64,000 bases of DNA from CAVRXQ01 sp963831155 (GCA_963831155.1 CAWHOY010000005.1:868001-932000); one strand, 5' to 3'; shown: positions 8,273 to 17,483, counted from the first letter of the stretch. The notes: generated from the sequence alone by a model not told the origin. Made by a program: numbers and translations.

Positions 8273-8820
8273 CTTTCATCTCCCTCGTTCTTCGCGAAGC
8301 GGTGATCCTGCTCGACCACTCGGGCGAGCGTCCAACAGAGGTCGGACAGACGGTTCAAGTAGGCGGGAACGAAGCTCTCGGGCTTCAGCTCGACGGTAAC
8401 GAGTCGCCGTTCAGCTCGCCGAACGACGGTGCGGGCCACCTCGAGCTCGGCCGACGCGACGCCTTCGCCTGGGACTGTGAAGTCGGTGATCTCTCCGACC
8501 GCTCGGGCGTGCGCATCGATCAGTGACTCGAGATGCTGGACCATCGCGCCGGTCACCTCTGTCACCCCAGGCTCGAACCGGCGCAGCTGCACCGGATCAG
8601 TAGCGACCTCGGCCATCAGCACCCAGAGGTCGCGCTCCACGTCGACGAGCACCGACGCGACGTCCGGGAATTGCGCACACGCCACCCGCGCTGTCCCAAG
8701 CGAGGCCTGGGCTTCGTCGATCGTGCCGAGCGCTTCGATGCGCGCGCTGTCCTTTCCGACGCGGCCGCCGGCGCGCAGCGCGGTCGTTCCGTCGTCGCCC
8801 CTCCTCGTGTAGATCTTCAC
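8269..8820 (-). CDS. Cob(I)alamin adenosyltransferase, PduO type
   Basis: A 183-aa PduO-type ATP:cob(I)alamin adenosyltransferase, which makes adenosylcobalamin from reduced corrinoid and ATP. The N-terminal ATP-binding motif YTRRGDDGTT (residues 4-13) and the C-terminal ARTVVRRAERR are both present. It sits between the phosphodiesterase-like gene and pepA with ATGA overlaps on both sides. No cobalamin riboswitch is visible upstream, because transcription starts ahead of the phosphodiesterase gene. Confidence 0.92.
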   Translation of the reverse strand: MKIYTRRGDDGTTALRAGGRVGKDSARIEALGTIDEAQASLGTARVACAQFPDVASVLVDVERDLWVLMAEVATDPVQLRRFEPGVTEVTGAMVQHLESLIDAHARAVGEITDFTVPGEGVASAELEVARTVVRRAERRLVTVELKPESFVPAYLNRLSDLCWTLARVVEQDHRFAKNEGDER

Positions 8821-9986
8821 GCCGCTATTCCGAGCAACGGAACGAGAAGCTCGTCCTTGGTGAGCGAGCCGTGCCGGCCGACGAGACGCACGTCTCCTGG
8901 GTCGGCGGGATCGAAGATCGCGACCGGAGCGCGCGCCATCAGGGCGACGTCGCCGAGGCGCCTCCGAAACGCCTCCGGAAGGCGCCCGCCGAACACCCCC
9001 GCCTCGACGAGTTCATCAAGCGTGCGCACCCAGCACGTCTCACCGAAGCGCTCGACCGCTCTCGTCGCGAGGCGTTCGGTGGCGCCCGGGCGTGCGTGCA
9101 GCCATCGAAAACGTCCCTCACCCGATATGCCTTCGACGTCGGCCATCACCTCGCCGTCGATGCCGAGAGGTGGCGTGACCACTTCGACCTGGCCATGGTC
9201 GGCGCTGATGACGAGCGCGGCGTCTCGTGGGAGCCGGTCGACGATGTCGGAGACGAGGTGGTCCGTCGCGCGCACCTCGGCGTCGTAGAAGGCGCCGAGG
9301 CCGGTCATGTGGGCGATGGCGTCGATGCCGTCGTAGTAGGCGTAGACGAACGGCGCTCCGCGTTGCAGTGCCTCGGCGATCAGTACTGGTAGCGAGGACG
9401 CAAGCCGATAACCGATGAGGTCCGCGCCGAAAAGGTGCGCTTCGGTGAAACCGGTGTGCGCAAAATCGGCTTTTGAGACGACAGGGACGCGTCGTCCGAG
9501 AAATGGTGGCGTGTGCTGGAAGGCGCGCGGACGTACCTCGTTACGCGCGTCTCCCGACGGTGTCGTCCACCGAAGGACATTCAGCACCTCGCCGCCGACA
9601 CGGACGCGATACCCGACAACTCCATGTTCGGCAGGCGTGCGTCCCGTGACGATCGAGGTCAAAGCCGTCGCGGTCGTTGTCGGCGCGACCGACGTCAACG
9701 TCGAATGCGCCATCGCGGTCATCGTCGGCGCGACGGCGGCGCGCGCCGCGAGCTGTTCAGCCCCGAGGCCGTCGAGGATCAACAGCACGACCTTCGAGGC
9801 TTCAGCGACGCGGTTCGGGACCCACTCTGGAACGGAGCCACGGGCCCGCAAATCCTCGAGGCGCATCAGCACCGGCACGAGTTCGGTGACGCATCGACCG
9901 CCGTAGTCGGGGACGAGAAAGGCCTCGTCGGTGCCGGTTACGGCGACTGCGGAGACGGCGTCGTCAACCCCGGTCGGCTCACTCAC
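8817..9986 (-). CDS. Alkaline phosphatase superfamily protein (nucleotide pyrophosphatase/phosphodiesterase-like)
   Basis: A 389-aa cytosolic member of the type I phosphodiesterase / nucleotide pyrophosphatase superfamily. Metal-site Asp lies in VVLLILDGLG, the nucleophile Thr in APTTTATALTSIVTGRTPAEHG, and further ligands in DGIDAIAHMTG and VISADHGQVEV. The substrate is unknown. GTG start. First gene of the phosphodiesterase-adenosyltransferase-pepA-glucokinase operon, divergent from the Rrf2 regulator with about 45 bp between. Confidence 0.85.
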   Translation of the reverse strand: MSEPTGVDDAVSAVAVTGTDEAFLVPDYGGRCVTELVPVLMRLEDLRARGSVPEWVPNRVAEASKVVLLILDGLGAEQLAARAAVAPTMTAMAHSTLTSVAPTTTATALTSIVTGRTPAEHGVVGYRVRVGGEVLNVLRWTTPSGDARNEVRPRAFQHTPPFLGRRVPVVSKADFAHTGFTEAHLFGADLIGYRLASSLPVLIAEALQRGAPFVYAYYDGIDAIAHMTGLGAFYDAEVRATDHLVSDIVDRLPRDAALVISADHGQVEVVTPPLGIDGEVMADVEGISGEGRFRWLHARPGATERLATRAVERFGETCWVRTLDELVEAGVFGGRLPEAFRRRLGDVALMARAPVAIFDPADPGDVRLVGRHGSLTKDELLVPLLGIAA

Positions 9987-10019
9987 AAATTGAGCTTATG
10001 GGCAGGTCGCGGCTGGTCA

Positions 10020-10025
10020 TACGAT
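10020..10025 (+). promoter_or_regulatory. -10 box TACGAT for the Rrf2 regulator (leaderless)
   Basis: TACGAT ends 6 nt before the GTG at 10032. No Shine-Dalgarno is seen. The -35 region is poor. Confidence 0.4.
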
Positions 10026-10031
10026 GGACTT

Positions 10032-10472
10032 GTGCGCGTCTCCACGCGCGGCGACTACGCCTGCCGGGCGTTGCTATCGCTCGCGCTCCACGACGACGGC
10101 GACACTCCGACCTCGGTCCGGGATGTAGCCGATCGAACCGGACTCCCCCAGCCTTACTTGGAACAGATCCTCCTCGCGTTGAAAGGCGCCGGACTCGTGC
10201 GATCAAAGCGTGGCGTCGGCGGCGGCTACGTGCTCGCCCGCTCGCCGAAGGAGATCACCCTCGGAGAGATCGTCTCCGCGGTCGACGGTCCGATCGCCGT
10301 CGGCTCGTTCGGCCGCGCCCATGAGAACGGCGCTTGCGATCACGAGGGCCAGTGCGTGCTGCTCGACGTGTGGGAGGACCTCTCCGGAACGATGCGCAAG
10401 CACCTCGACTCCTACGTGCTCGCAGAGATGGTCGAACGCGCCCTGTCAGGCAAGATCACTTCGAAACGCTGA
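10032..10472 (+). CDS. Rrf2-family transcriptional regulator
   Basis: A 146-aa Rrf2 regulator. The N-terminal winged helix has the family motifs VSTRGDYACRAL and LPQPYLEQILLALKGAGLVRSKRG followed by GGGYVLAR. Two Cys are placed as in iron-sulfur Rrf2 proteins: ACDHEGQC (C102, C108) before VLLDVW. IscR and NsrR use three Cys to hold a cluster; with two plus H104 cluster binding is possible but unproven. The start is GTG 6 nt after a -10 box. Targets are unknown; the divergent operon at 8817-9986 is the nearest candidate. Confidence 0.88.
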   Translation: MRVSTRGDYACRALLSLALHDDGDTPTSVRDVADRTGLPQPYLEQILLALKGAGLVRSKRGVGGGYVLARSPKEITLGEIVSAVDGPIAVGSFGRAHENGACDHEGQCVLLDVWEDLSGTMRKHLDSYVLAEMVERALSGKITSKR

Positions 10473-10478
10473 ACAAGT

Positions 10479-10527
10479 GACGCGCGCCGCAGGTGCTCTT
10501 CGCACCCGACGGCGCGCGTCGTTTCTT
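10479..10527 (+). terminator. Composite hairpin terminator, probably bidirectional
   Basis: Perfect 11-bp stem GACGCGCGCCG / CGGCGCGCGTC (10479-10489 with 10510-10520) enclosing a second hairpin GGTGC/GCACC (492-496 with 502-506), followed by GTTTCTTCT. It lies between the convergent Rrf2 and repeat-protein genes and can stop both. Confidence 0.85.
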
Positions 10528-10535
10528 CTCGGTCG

Positions 10536-12774
10536 CTAGCGAATGATCACTGTGTTCTGGTTGTGCACGTTGCCGAGCGTCACGACAAGCATCCGAGCGC
10601 TCACGAAGCGGTAGCCGCGGAGATCACGCACGATCGCCTTGCCGTACGAGGTCAAGAGCAGCTGGATGTTGTGCGTCTTGTTCGCACCGATCGACATCGT
10701 TCGCAAGGCGAAGATGCCGCTGCTTTTCCGTCCGGTCGCTACCGACCGAACGACGACATGCAACCAGGCGCGCACATGACAGGCGGCGAACTTCTGACAG
10801 TGCCAGCTGAACAGGATGCCACTCAGGCCCACGGTGTCCCCGACTCGGGAGTACGACACCGGTGACTCGTAGCTGAATTCGCTGAGCGCGGTCGCCGCTG
10901 ACTGCCCGCTGGCGTTCGAGACCTCGATTGGCACCTCGAGATGGAACGCCGGGGTGATCGCCCGGATCAGGTTCGGCGAAATGTACGTCACCGAGGTCGC
11001 CTTGACGCGCCCGAAGTACACCTCGCTGTCCGGGTAGAAGCCGCTCCCAGAGATCGTCTCCGTGCGGGCGAAGACGCCGACGCGCGGCGAAATGCGAGAG
11101 ACGACGGGAGCCGGTGGCAGATAGACGTCGAGCAACCCGTCGGAATCTCCGGACGTGTCGCGATACGAGCCGGCGAGCACGCAGCCCCCGTCGGGCGAGC
11201 ACCCGACCGTCGTCGCGCTCGCCCGCTGCTCGAGATCGGAATCGGTCCCCGAGTTCGTTGGCTCGGGAGCGGTCGTGGTCGTCCAGCTGGTGCCCGTCAA
11301 GATGTCGGCGAGGGCGTAGCGGTACCCGCTCGGTCCGGTGGCGTCGGTGAAGTAGCCGACCGCCGAGCACGCCGCTGTCGTCGGGCAGGATACCGATTCG
11401 AGTTCGGTGGCCGCGAAGGCGTTCGAGTCACTCGCCGCCGTCGAGGGCTCCGGCGCCACCGCGGCGGAAAACGACGTTCCCGACCCCGAATCGATCAGGC
11501 CATAGAGGATGCCGTTCGCGTCGTCGTATCCACCAACCGCGACACACGACGTCGCCGTGGCGCACGAGACCGAGAGCAGGTTCGCGAAGCCATGCGCGTC
11601 GGAGTCGTTACCCGGAGCGACGCCCGATGCGTTGGTCGAGGGCTCGGGGGCGGCGCTCGCTGACCACGTCGTCCCGGACAGCGCATCGATCAAGCCGTAG
11701 CGGAGGTGGTTCGTGTCGTTGTAATTGCCGACCGCGACGCAGGTCCCAGCGACCGGACAGGCGATGGCGTTGAACGTCGCCGCGTCCTCCGCCGGAGGTC
11801 GCGTATCCCGGCCCGGTTCCGAGCGCATTCGTCGCCGGCTCGGTCGCCGCTGTCGGCACCCACGCGCCGTTCGACGACTGTTCAGCGAGGGCGAGCGTGT
11901 TGCCGTCCGCGTCCGTATAAGTGCCCACCGCGACACAGCTCGTCGCGCCCGGACAATCGATGGCGGTCAGGTTCGCCACTCCGGCGCCGGCTGTCGAGTT
12001 CGCCGCCGCCGCCGACACCGGGTCCGACGATGGCTCAGGCGCCGCCACCGCGCTCCATGATCCCGACGCGAGCGTCTCGATCAGCCCGAAGGTATTGCCG
12101 TCGGAATCCTCGTACTGCCCGACCGCGACACAGCTCGTCGTCGTCGGACACGAGATCGCATCGAGGCTCGCTGACTGCTTGCCCGACACGTCGGTCCCCG
12201 GCCCCGTACCAAAGCCGTTCGTCGAGGGCTCGGGTGCGGCGCTCGCCGACCAACTGCCGCCGGCGAGCGAGTCGATCAATCCGTACGTGTCCCCGTTCGC
12301 GTCTTCGTACTGGCCGACTGCGAAACACGTCCCCTGCGCGGGGCAGGCGACGCCCGCGAGGCTGGCGACCTGATGTCCGTCGGAGTCGGTGCCCGGACCG
12401 GCACCCGAAGCGTTCGACGACGGCTCGGGCTCGGCCGTCGCCGACCAGCTCCCCGATGTCATCGTGTCGATCAAGCCGTCGGACTGGCTCGCGCCGCCCG
12501 CGTCGCTGTACGAGCCGACCGCGACACAAAAACTCGCCGACGTACAGGTAACGCCGTTTTCGACCACGCCTGGGTTCGTCGCTGGTCCGCTGCCCGAGGC
12601 GTTCGCCGCGGGCAGCGGCGCTTCACCGGGATTCGACGTCGTGGCGAGCGACCAGCCGACCGTCGACGTCGCCCCACTGACCCCAGGTGTTATCGCCGCC
12701 GCCGCGATGCCAAGACCGATCGTCGCCGCGGCCGCAGCTCCGATCCGCATCCGCCAACGCGACGTTGAGCGCAC
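10536..12774 (-). pseudogene. Secreted propeller-like repeat protein with IPT/TIG domain, frameshifted
   Basis: Two overlapping frames encode one protein of about 745 aa. The N-terminal part has a signal peptide (IGAAAAATIGLGIAAAA) and four repeats of about 65 aa with the core C-x5-CVAVG-x-Y-x-D; four more follow in the second frame (for example IACPVAGTCVAVGNYND), then an IPT/TIG-like domain (VVSRISPRVGVFARTETISG) and a C-terminal beta domain with two Cys. Comparing repeat units places a single-base shift in GGCGGAGGAC at 11784-11793. I chose GTG 12774 because GGGGAGAG lies 6 nt ahead; in-frame starts also exist at 12825 and 12804. It may be a true mutation or a sequencing error. Function unknown; extracellular recognition or adhesion is a guess. 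Confidence 0.72.
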
Positions 12775-13136
12775 ACGAGGTTCTCTCCCCTGAACGAGGT
12801 GCATCCTCTGCTCCGATCTCTCCATGCTTGTGTCCTAGCTCCAATGCGGCGGCTCGGCGAGCGCCTGGCCGCCCGCACGTCCGGACATCTAGGTGTAGTG
12901 GTTCACGATGAGGAGATTCCAGGCACGAAGTTTGCGGCCGCGGGACGAACAACTCTGTGACGTGGGGATCTCAATGGTGAATTTCTGGCGACGGTTCCGC
13001 GACGCAGTCGCAAAGTGGTCCGCGCTCGCTCACGGCGGCGTCGTTCGGGCGCCTGACCAGGGACATTACGCGCGCCGGCAGAGCCAACAGGTGCTGGCGC
13101 TGTGAGGGTTCGGTTATGGGTGCTCGGGCGCTCCCT

Positions 13137-13763
13137 TCAGGCGTTCCAGGCCTCGACGACGCGGGTCTCGCGTTCGTAGCCCAAGACGCCGAGGTGGCCG
13201 GCGTCAAGCAGGAAGCGGCGCCCTTCCTCGGGCCACAGCCGCACCCAGCGCGCCGTCAGCACCCGCAGGAGGTGACCGTGCGCGAAGCACAAGATGTCGC
13301 CGTTGCCGTCGGGGGCGGTCGCGATCCGATCGAGGAACAGATCGGCGCGGGCTCCCACGTCAGCAGCGGATTCGCCGTTCGGACAGCCGTCGGCAAAGAC
13401 CTCCCAGTGCGGACGGGACTCCCAGATCTCGGGCGTCGTTTTCCCCTCGTAGTCGCCGTAATCCCACTCGACCAGGTCGTCCGAGATCACCGCCCGGTCA
13501 CCGAATCCGGCAATCTCACAGGTCTCAAGGGCGCGTCGCAGCGGGCTCGCGTAGACGGCGACGACGTCGAGCGGCTGGAGGCGAGGTCTAAGCTTTTTGG
13601 CGCCCTCCCGGCCAGCCTCATCGAGCGGCAGGTCGGTGCGACCGGTGTGACGGCCCGCCCGGCTCCAGGGGGTCGAGGCGTGGCGCACGAGGACGAGGCG
13701 GGCAGCGACAACTCGTTCGCCCAAATCGTCGCTCACCTCGCTCTGGGTAGGTCCCGGCGTCAC
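13137..13763 (-). CDS. Histidine phosphatase (phosphoglycerate mutase-like)
   Basis: A 208-aa histidine phosphatase superfamily protein. The catalytic His lies in VLVRHASTPWS (about residue 27), followed by GRTDLPLDEAGRE, YASPLRRALETCE, the acid/proton-donor segment VEWDYGDYEGKT and the second catalytic His in FAHGHLLRVL. Substrate unknown: this branch includes sugar, phosphoserine and alpha-ribazole phosphatases. Divergent from the sigma factor gene. The 12826-13136 stretch downstream holds no gene I can support. Confidence 0.85.
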   Translation of the reverse strand: MTPGPTQSEVSDDLGERVVAARLVLVRHASTPWSRAGRHTGRTDLPLDEAGREGAKKLRPRLQPLDVVAVYASPLRRALETCEIAGFGDRAVISDDLVEWDYGDYEGKTTPEIWESRPHWEVFADGCPNGESAADVGARADLFLDRIATAPDGNGDILCFAHGHLLRVLTARWVRLWPEEGRRFLLDAGHLGVLGYERETRVVEAWNA

Positions 13764-13943
13764 ACCGGCGTGGGAAAATTAAGGCGCAAACCGGAATGGA
13801 CTGCGCCGATGTGACGTTAGTAAAGGTGCGCCGATCCGCCGGGTAGGCGCAAGAGGCGCGAGGACGCGCAAGGAAGGAACAGAGCCATCCCCACCAAGAC
13901 ACTCGACGAAACGATCGAGCCGCAAACCGGAGGCCCCGACCTC

Positions 13944-14672
13944 ATGCGGTTGATGCTGGACGACATCGGCCGGTACCCGCTGCTCACCGCGGCGGAGCAG
14001 GTCGCGCTCGCGCAGCGGATCGACCAAGGCGATGAGCAGGCGAAGAACGAGATGATCGCCGGCAACCTTCGCCTCGTCGTCCACTGGGCGCGCCGCTACC
14101 AAGGCCGCGGCGTCGACCTCATCGACCTCGTCCAGGAAGGGACGTTCGGCTTGATGCGCGCCGTCGAGAAATTCGATTGGCGACGGGGATTCAAGTTCTC
14201 GACCTATGCCACGTGGTGGATCCGGCAGTCGTTGCAACGCGCCGTGCAGTCGAAGGGTCGGGCGATCCGCCTGCCCGAAGACGCGGTGGCGGCAGAGAAC
14301 GCTGCCGAGCGCGCCGGCGAGCCCCTCGAGCGGCAGCTGCCCCGAGTCGTCGCGAGCCTCGACCAGCCGTTGACCGCGGACGCCACAGCCACTCTCGGAG
14401 ACGTCATTGCGACCGACGAAGACGCGATCGACGTCGACGTCGCTGAGAAGGTCTCCCTCGAGGGTCTCGGCGAGGCGATCAGCCGGTTGCCCGAACTCGA
14501 GCGCGACGTACTGAAATTGCGCTTCGGCCTCGACGGCCAGCCGCCGGCCTCGCTCGAGACGACGGCGAAGTCGCTCGGCATTGGCGTGCGCCGTGTCCGC
14601 AGCCTCGAAAGCTCGGCTTTGCGTCAGCTCTCCGAGCAACCCGAGGTCAGCTCGCTCAACCCGGCCGCCTGA
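13944..14672 (+). CDS. Sigma-70 family RNA polymerase sigma factor with shortened domain 3
   Basis: A 242-aa primary-type sigma factor: region 1.2 (LDDIGRYPLLTAAEQVALAQRI, 5-26), region 2 with NLRLVV (41-46), LIDLVQEGTFGLMRAVEKFDW (59-79), FSTYATWWIRQ (85-95), region 3.0 (GRAIRLP, 105-111), then region 4 (165-233, helix-turn-helix at about 203-233). The part between IRLP and VASLDQPL is only about 26 residues, against about 50 in RpoD-like factors, so most of domain 3 is missing. Start ATG has GGAGG 10 nt ahead; the frame stays open upstream to 13824 with no standard start codon there. The 3' end overlaps rluD tail to tail by 17 bp. Confidence 0.88.
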   Translation: MRLMLDDIGRYPLLTAAEQVALAQRIDQGDEQAKNEMIAGNLRLVVHWARRYQGRGVDLIDLVQEGTFGLMRAVEKFDWRRGFKFSTYATWWIRQSLQRAVQSKGRAIRLPEDAVAAENAAERAGEPLERQLPRVVASLDQPLTADATATLGDVIATDEDAIDVDVAEKVSLEGLGEAISRLPELERDVLKLRFGLDGQPPASLETTAKSLGIGVRRVRSLESSALRQLSEQPEVSSLNPAA

Positions 14673-15648
14673 TCGCCGCCTGCGCTGACGCGTCGAGATA
14701 GGCGAGCACCGACTCGAGGTCGGACGGCAGCGGCGAAGAGAAAATCAACTCTTCACCCGACACAGGGTGGTTCAGCCTGAGTTCCGCCGCGTGTAGAAAC
14801 GGCCGCGCCAGGCCGAGCGCTTGTCGCGTCTTGTTGGAACGTGCGCCCTTGTACCGGGTGTCACCGGCAATCGGCCTTCCGATCGCCGCCATGTGGACCC
14901 GGATTTGATGGGTGCGTCCCGTTTCGAGCCAGACGTCGAGCAACGCCGACGCGAACGGCTTGTCGTATCGACGCATAACGCGATAGTGCGTGCGCGCCGG
15001 ACGTCCGGCGTCGACGACGGCCATCTTCGTCCGGTCCCCGAGGGAACGGCCGACCGGCGCGTCGATCGCGCCCTCGTCGGCGTCGAAACTGCCGAGCGCC
15101 AGCGCGCGGTAGCGGCGACCCATCGAGTGCGTCGCTAGCTGGCCGATGAGCGCTTCGCGCGCCACTGCTGTCCGCGCCACGACGAGAAGTCCCGAGGTGT
15201 CCTTGTCGAGCCGGTGGACGATCCCCGGCCGCTCCCGCGACTCGGCGCCGCCGCCGGTCAGCTCCCCGAGTTCCGGATACCGCGCGAGCAAACCGGCGAC
15301 GAGCGTCCCGCGTTCATTCCCCGAGCCCGGGTGGACGACGAGCCCCGCCGGCTTGTCGACAACGACGATCGCGTCGTCTTCGTAGACGACGGCGAAAAAG
15401 ACGCGCTCGGGTTCGACGCGGCGCGGCCGGTCGGTCACCTCGAGCGCCGGGAACTCGAGACAGGTTCCGGCGACGACGTGTTCGTGGCGGGACCGCACCG
15501 GGCGACCGTCGACCCGCACGTCTCCGCGGCTGATCATCGCCGTCGACTCGCGCCGCGAGCACCCCGTCGCGAGCGAAACCACGCGGTCGATGCGTTCGCC
15601 GGCGAGGGTGTTCGGGACCTCGAAACGCTCCAAGCGAAGGTCATTCAC
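14656..15648 (-). CDS. rluD: Pseudouridine synthase, RluA/RluD family
   Basis: A 330-aa enzyme that isomerises specific uridines in 23S rRNA. An S4 RNA-binding domain (about 12-70) precedes the catalytic domain; the signature HRLDKDTSG (145-153) holds the catalytic Asp, D148. GRTHQIRVHM and FLHAAELRLNHP follow. The ATG overlaps the lspA stop by ATGA. RluD versus another RluA-type member is judged from the S4 domain, length and lspA neighbour. Confidence 0.92.
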   Translation of the reverse strand: MNDLRLERFEVPNTLAGERIDRVVSLATGCSRRESTAMISRGDVRVDGRPVRSRHEHVVAGTCLEFPALEVTDRPRRVEPERVFFAVVYEDDAIVVVDKPAGLVVHPGSGNERGTLVAGLLARYPELGELTGGGAESRERPGIVHRLDKDTSGLLVVARTAVAREALIGQLATHSMGRRYRALALGSFDADEGAIDAPVGRSLGDRTKMAVVDAGRPARTHYRVMRRYDKPFASALLDVWLETGRTHQIRVHMAAIGRPIAGDTRYKGARSNKTRQALGLARPFLHAAELRLNHPVSGEELIFSSPLPSDLESVLAYLDASAQAAIRRPG

Positions 15649-16121
15649 GGTTCGCCGCCTTCGTCCGCGCGAATCGGTTGCCGTCGAGACCCGCGCGCGA
15701 TCACGATGAGCAGTTCGAGCGTTCCGATCACGATCGCTGTATCGGCGAGGTTGAAGGTCGACCAGAAATCGAAATGGATGAAGTCGACGACCGCGCCGTG
15801 ATGGCCGCGGAACAGACGATCGGCGAGATTACCAAGGGCACCGCCGAGGATCATCCCCGTCGCAACGGCGGCGAGGGTGGAAGGCGTCCCCCTGGCGAAC
15901 CACGCCAGTAAGAGGACCAAGACGAAGGCGATGACGATGATCGGCAGTGTGAGTCCGGAACCGATTGAGAATGCCGCACCGGTGTTGTACGACAGTTGGA
16001 GCGACAACGGTCCGACGAGGTGCACCGGCCCGTTCGCGAGGTCGTGGACGGCGAGGCTCTTCGTCACCTGGTCGGCGACGAGGATCACCACGGCACACCC
16101 AACGACGAGTGCGAGGCGCAT
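15645..16121 (-). CDS. lspA: Lipoprotein signal peptidase (signal peptidase II)
   Basis: Inner-membrane aspartic protease that cleaves diacylglyceryl-prolipoproteins. Four transmembrane helices and the family blocks SLQLSYNTGAAFS, GGALGNLADRL and the second active-site Asp in FNLADTAIV are present. I chose ATG 16121 (158 aa, typical length, first helix begins right away). An upstream start at 16196 would add 25 polar residues and overlap the DksA-like gene by 40 bp; neither has a clear ribosome-binding site. Coupled to rluD by ATGA. Its substrates include the lipoproteins in this window. Confidence 0.88.
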   Translation of the reverse strand: MRLALVVGCAVVILVADQVTKSLAVHDLANGPVHLVGPLSLQLSYNTGAAFSIGSGLTLPIIVIAFVLVLLLAWFARGTPSTLAAVATGMILGGALGNLADRLFRGHHGAVVDFIHFDFWSTFNLADTAIVIGTLELLIVIARGSRRQPIRADEGGEP

Positions 16122-16156
16122 GCGACGGTGGGCGTCGCTGCGACCCCGCCCGTCGG

Positions 16157-17005
16157 TCAGCGGCGAGAAAGTCCCCCGCTCTTGCACGCGATGCACAACC
16201 GAGCGTACGGCAAGGCCTCAAGCCGGGCCTTCGCGATGAGCTGACCGCAGTTCTCACAGATGCCGTACCTGCCGCCGACGATCTTCTGCAGGGCCGCGTC
16301 TATCTCCTCGACCGCCTCGAGCGCCTGAGCAGAGAGCGCCAGGTCGCGCTCGCGATCGACGGCGACGGTGCCTCCTTCGCCCGATTCCTCGTCGAATTGG
16401 ATATCGCCCGGCTCCATCTCCGCGATCAGCAGGTCCGCCTCGGCCTGCAAGCTGCTCGCCTGCTCGACATAGGTCGCGCGCTCGCGCTCGAGCGCCGCCT
16501 TCTGGTGGGCGAGGAACTTCTCATCGGTGTATCCGACCTCGAGGCGCTTCGGTTCCGGTTTGGGCGGCCGGACCGGCGGCTTCGGCGCCGCCGGCTTTGC
16601 GGGTGCTGGGGCGGTCTTTGCCGGAACAGTCATCTTCTCGGTGCGCGTCGCGGAGTTCGGTTTCGGAGCCGCCTTCGCCGCAGCCTTTACCGGTTCCTTT
16701 TTTTTCTCAGCGGCCTTGGCGGGAGTCGGCAGTTTCTTCGGCGCGACCTTCGTCGCTTTCGCCGCCGGACGCGTCACCTTCGCCGGCTTCGAGACGGCTT
16801 TCGTCGCTTTTTTCGCCGGGGCCTTCGCGGCTTTCTTCGGTGCGATTTTCGTCGCCTTCGCCGCCTTCTTCGGGACGGCTTTCGTCGCTTTTTTCGCCGC
16901 GCGTACCGACGGCGCGGACTTCTTCACGGCTTTCGTCGCCTTCGCCGCGGTCGACTTCCGCGCCCCTGCGGTTCGCTGTTTCGACTTCGGAGTCTTTGGA
17001 GGCAT
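16157..17005 (-). CDS. TraR/DksA-type zinc-finger protein with Lys/Ala/Pro-rich N-terminal tail
   Basis: A 282-aa two-part protein. Residues 1-150 are a low-complexity tail of AKKATKA/PKKAAKA repeats like histone H1 or mycobacterial HupB tails. Residues about 155-280 are a DksA/TraR domain: a coiled coil (FLAHQKAALERERATYVEQA) and a C4 zinc finger with CENC and CIAC. DksA-like proteins act in the RNA polymerase secondary channel; whether this one does is unknown, and the basic tail suggests DNA binding. The DksA-lspA-rluD order is familiar in Actinobacteria. The tail would also give long Ala/Phe-rich antisense frames, which are not genes. Confidence 0.85.
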   Translation of the reverse strand: MPPKTPKSKQRTAGARKSTAAKATKAVKKSAPSVRAAKKATKAVPKKAAKATKIAPKKAAKAPAKKATKAVSKPAKVTRPAAKATKVAPKKLPTPAKAAEKKKEPVKAAAKAAPKPNSATRTEKMTVPAKTAPAPAKPAAPKPPVRPPKPEPKRLEVGYTDEKFLAHQKAALERERATYVEQASSLQAEADLLIAEMEPGDIQFDEESGEGGTVAVDRERDLALSAQALEAVEEIDAALQKIVGGRYGICENCGQLIAKARLEALPYARLCIACKSGGLSRR

Positions 17006-17095
17006 CGATTCCCGTTCGTCGTACGGATTGAAGGCCCGACAGGTTACCTGATCGGTTTCAGCGGCCGACCGGTCATCAAGAAGCGAACGCCCACG

Positions 17096-17476
17096 TCAAC
17101 GGCGTCGTCGTTGCCCGTGGGGGCGCCCGGCGCCAGATGCTGAATCCTCGAGTGCTCCGTCGAGGACGCGCCGCGCCTCCTCTGCGGTGACGCCGCGGAT
17201 GCGCACCCGCTTTTGGCGGTTTCGCTCGCCGCCGACGAGTTCGACGTCGGTACGCGATACACCGAACAGATCCGCGACGAGCTCGACGACCGCCGCGTTC
17301 GCCCGGCCATCAAGCGGCGGCGGCGCGACCCGAACCGCTAGCGCGGCACCGCGTCGCCCGGCGACGGTCGAACGGCCGGCGCCGGGTTGGACCGAAAGCC
17401 GCAGCACGATCGCCGCCGCCTTCGCGTCGGCGTCCGGCGATTGCCCACCTTCGACGTCGAACAGGTCCCCAGTCAT
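17096..17476 (-). CDS. YggU/DUF167 family protein
   Basis: A 126-aa protein whose residues 22-105 match the YggU (DUF167) fold: LRLSVQPGAGRSTVAG, then the signature APPLDGRANAAVVELVADLFGV and VELVGGERNRQKRVRI. Function in bacteria is unknown. Its start codon faces the ileS start, so the two are divergently transcribed from overlapping promoter DNA. About 90 bp separates its stop from the DksA-like gene. Confidence 0.85.
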   Translation of the reverse strand: MTGDLFDVEGGQSPDADAKAAAIVLRLSVQPGAGRSTVAGRRGAALAVRVAPPPLDGRANAAVVELVADLFGVSRTDVELVGGERNRQKRVRIRGVTAEEARRVLDGALEDSASGAGRPHGQRRRR

Positions 17477-17483
17477 GGCCGCC

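Noticed and set aside
12908..13105. 65-aa plus-strand frame in the 12826-13136 gap
   Set aside because: No Shine-Dalgarno or -10 box at useful spacing and no recognisable sequence.
13779..14639. 286-aa minus-strand frame over the sigma factor gene
   Set aside because: Antisense shadow of a clear sigma-70 gene, with no recognisable domain.
16527..17051. 174-aa Phe/Ala-rich open frame on the plus strand
   Set aside because: It is the reverse complement of the Lys/Ala repeat tail of the DksA-like gene, so its membrane-like look is an artefact.
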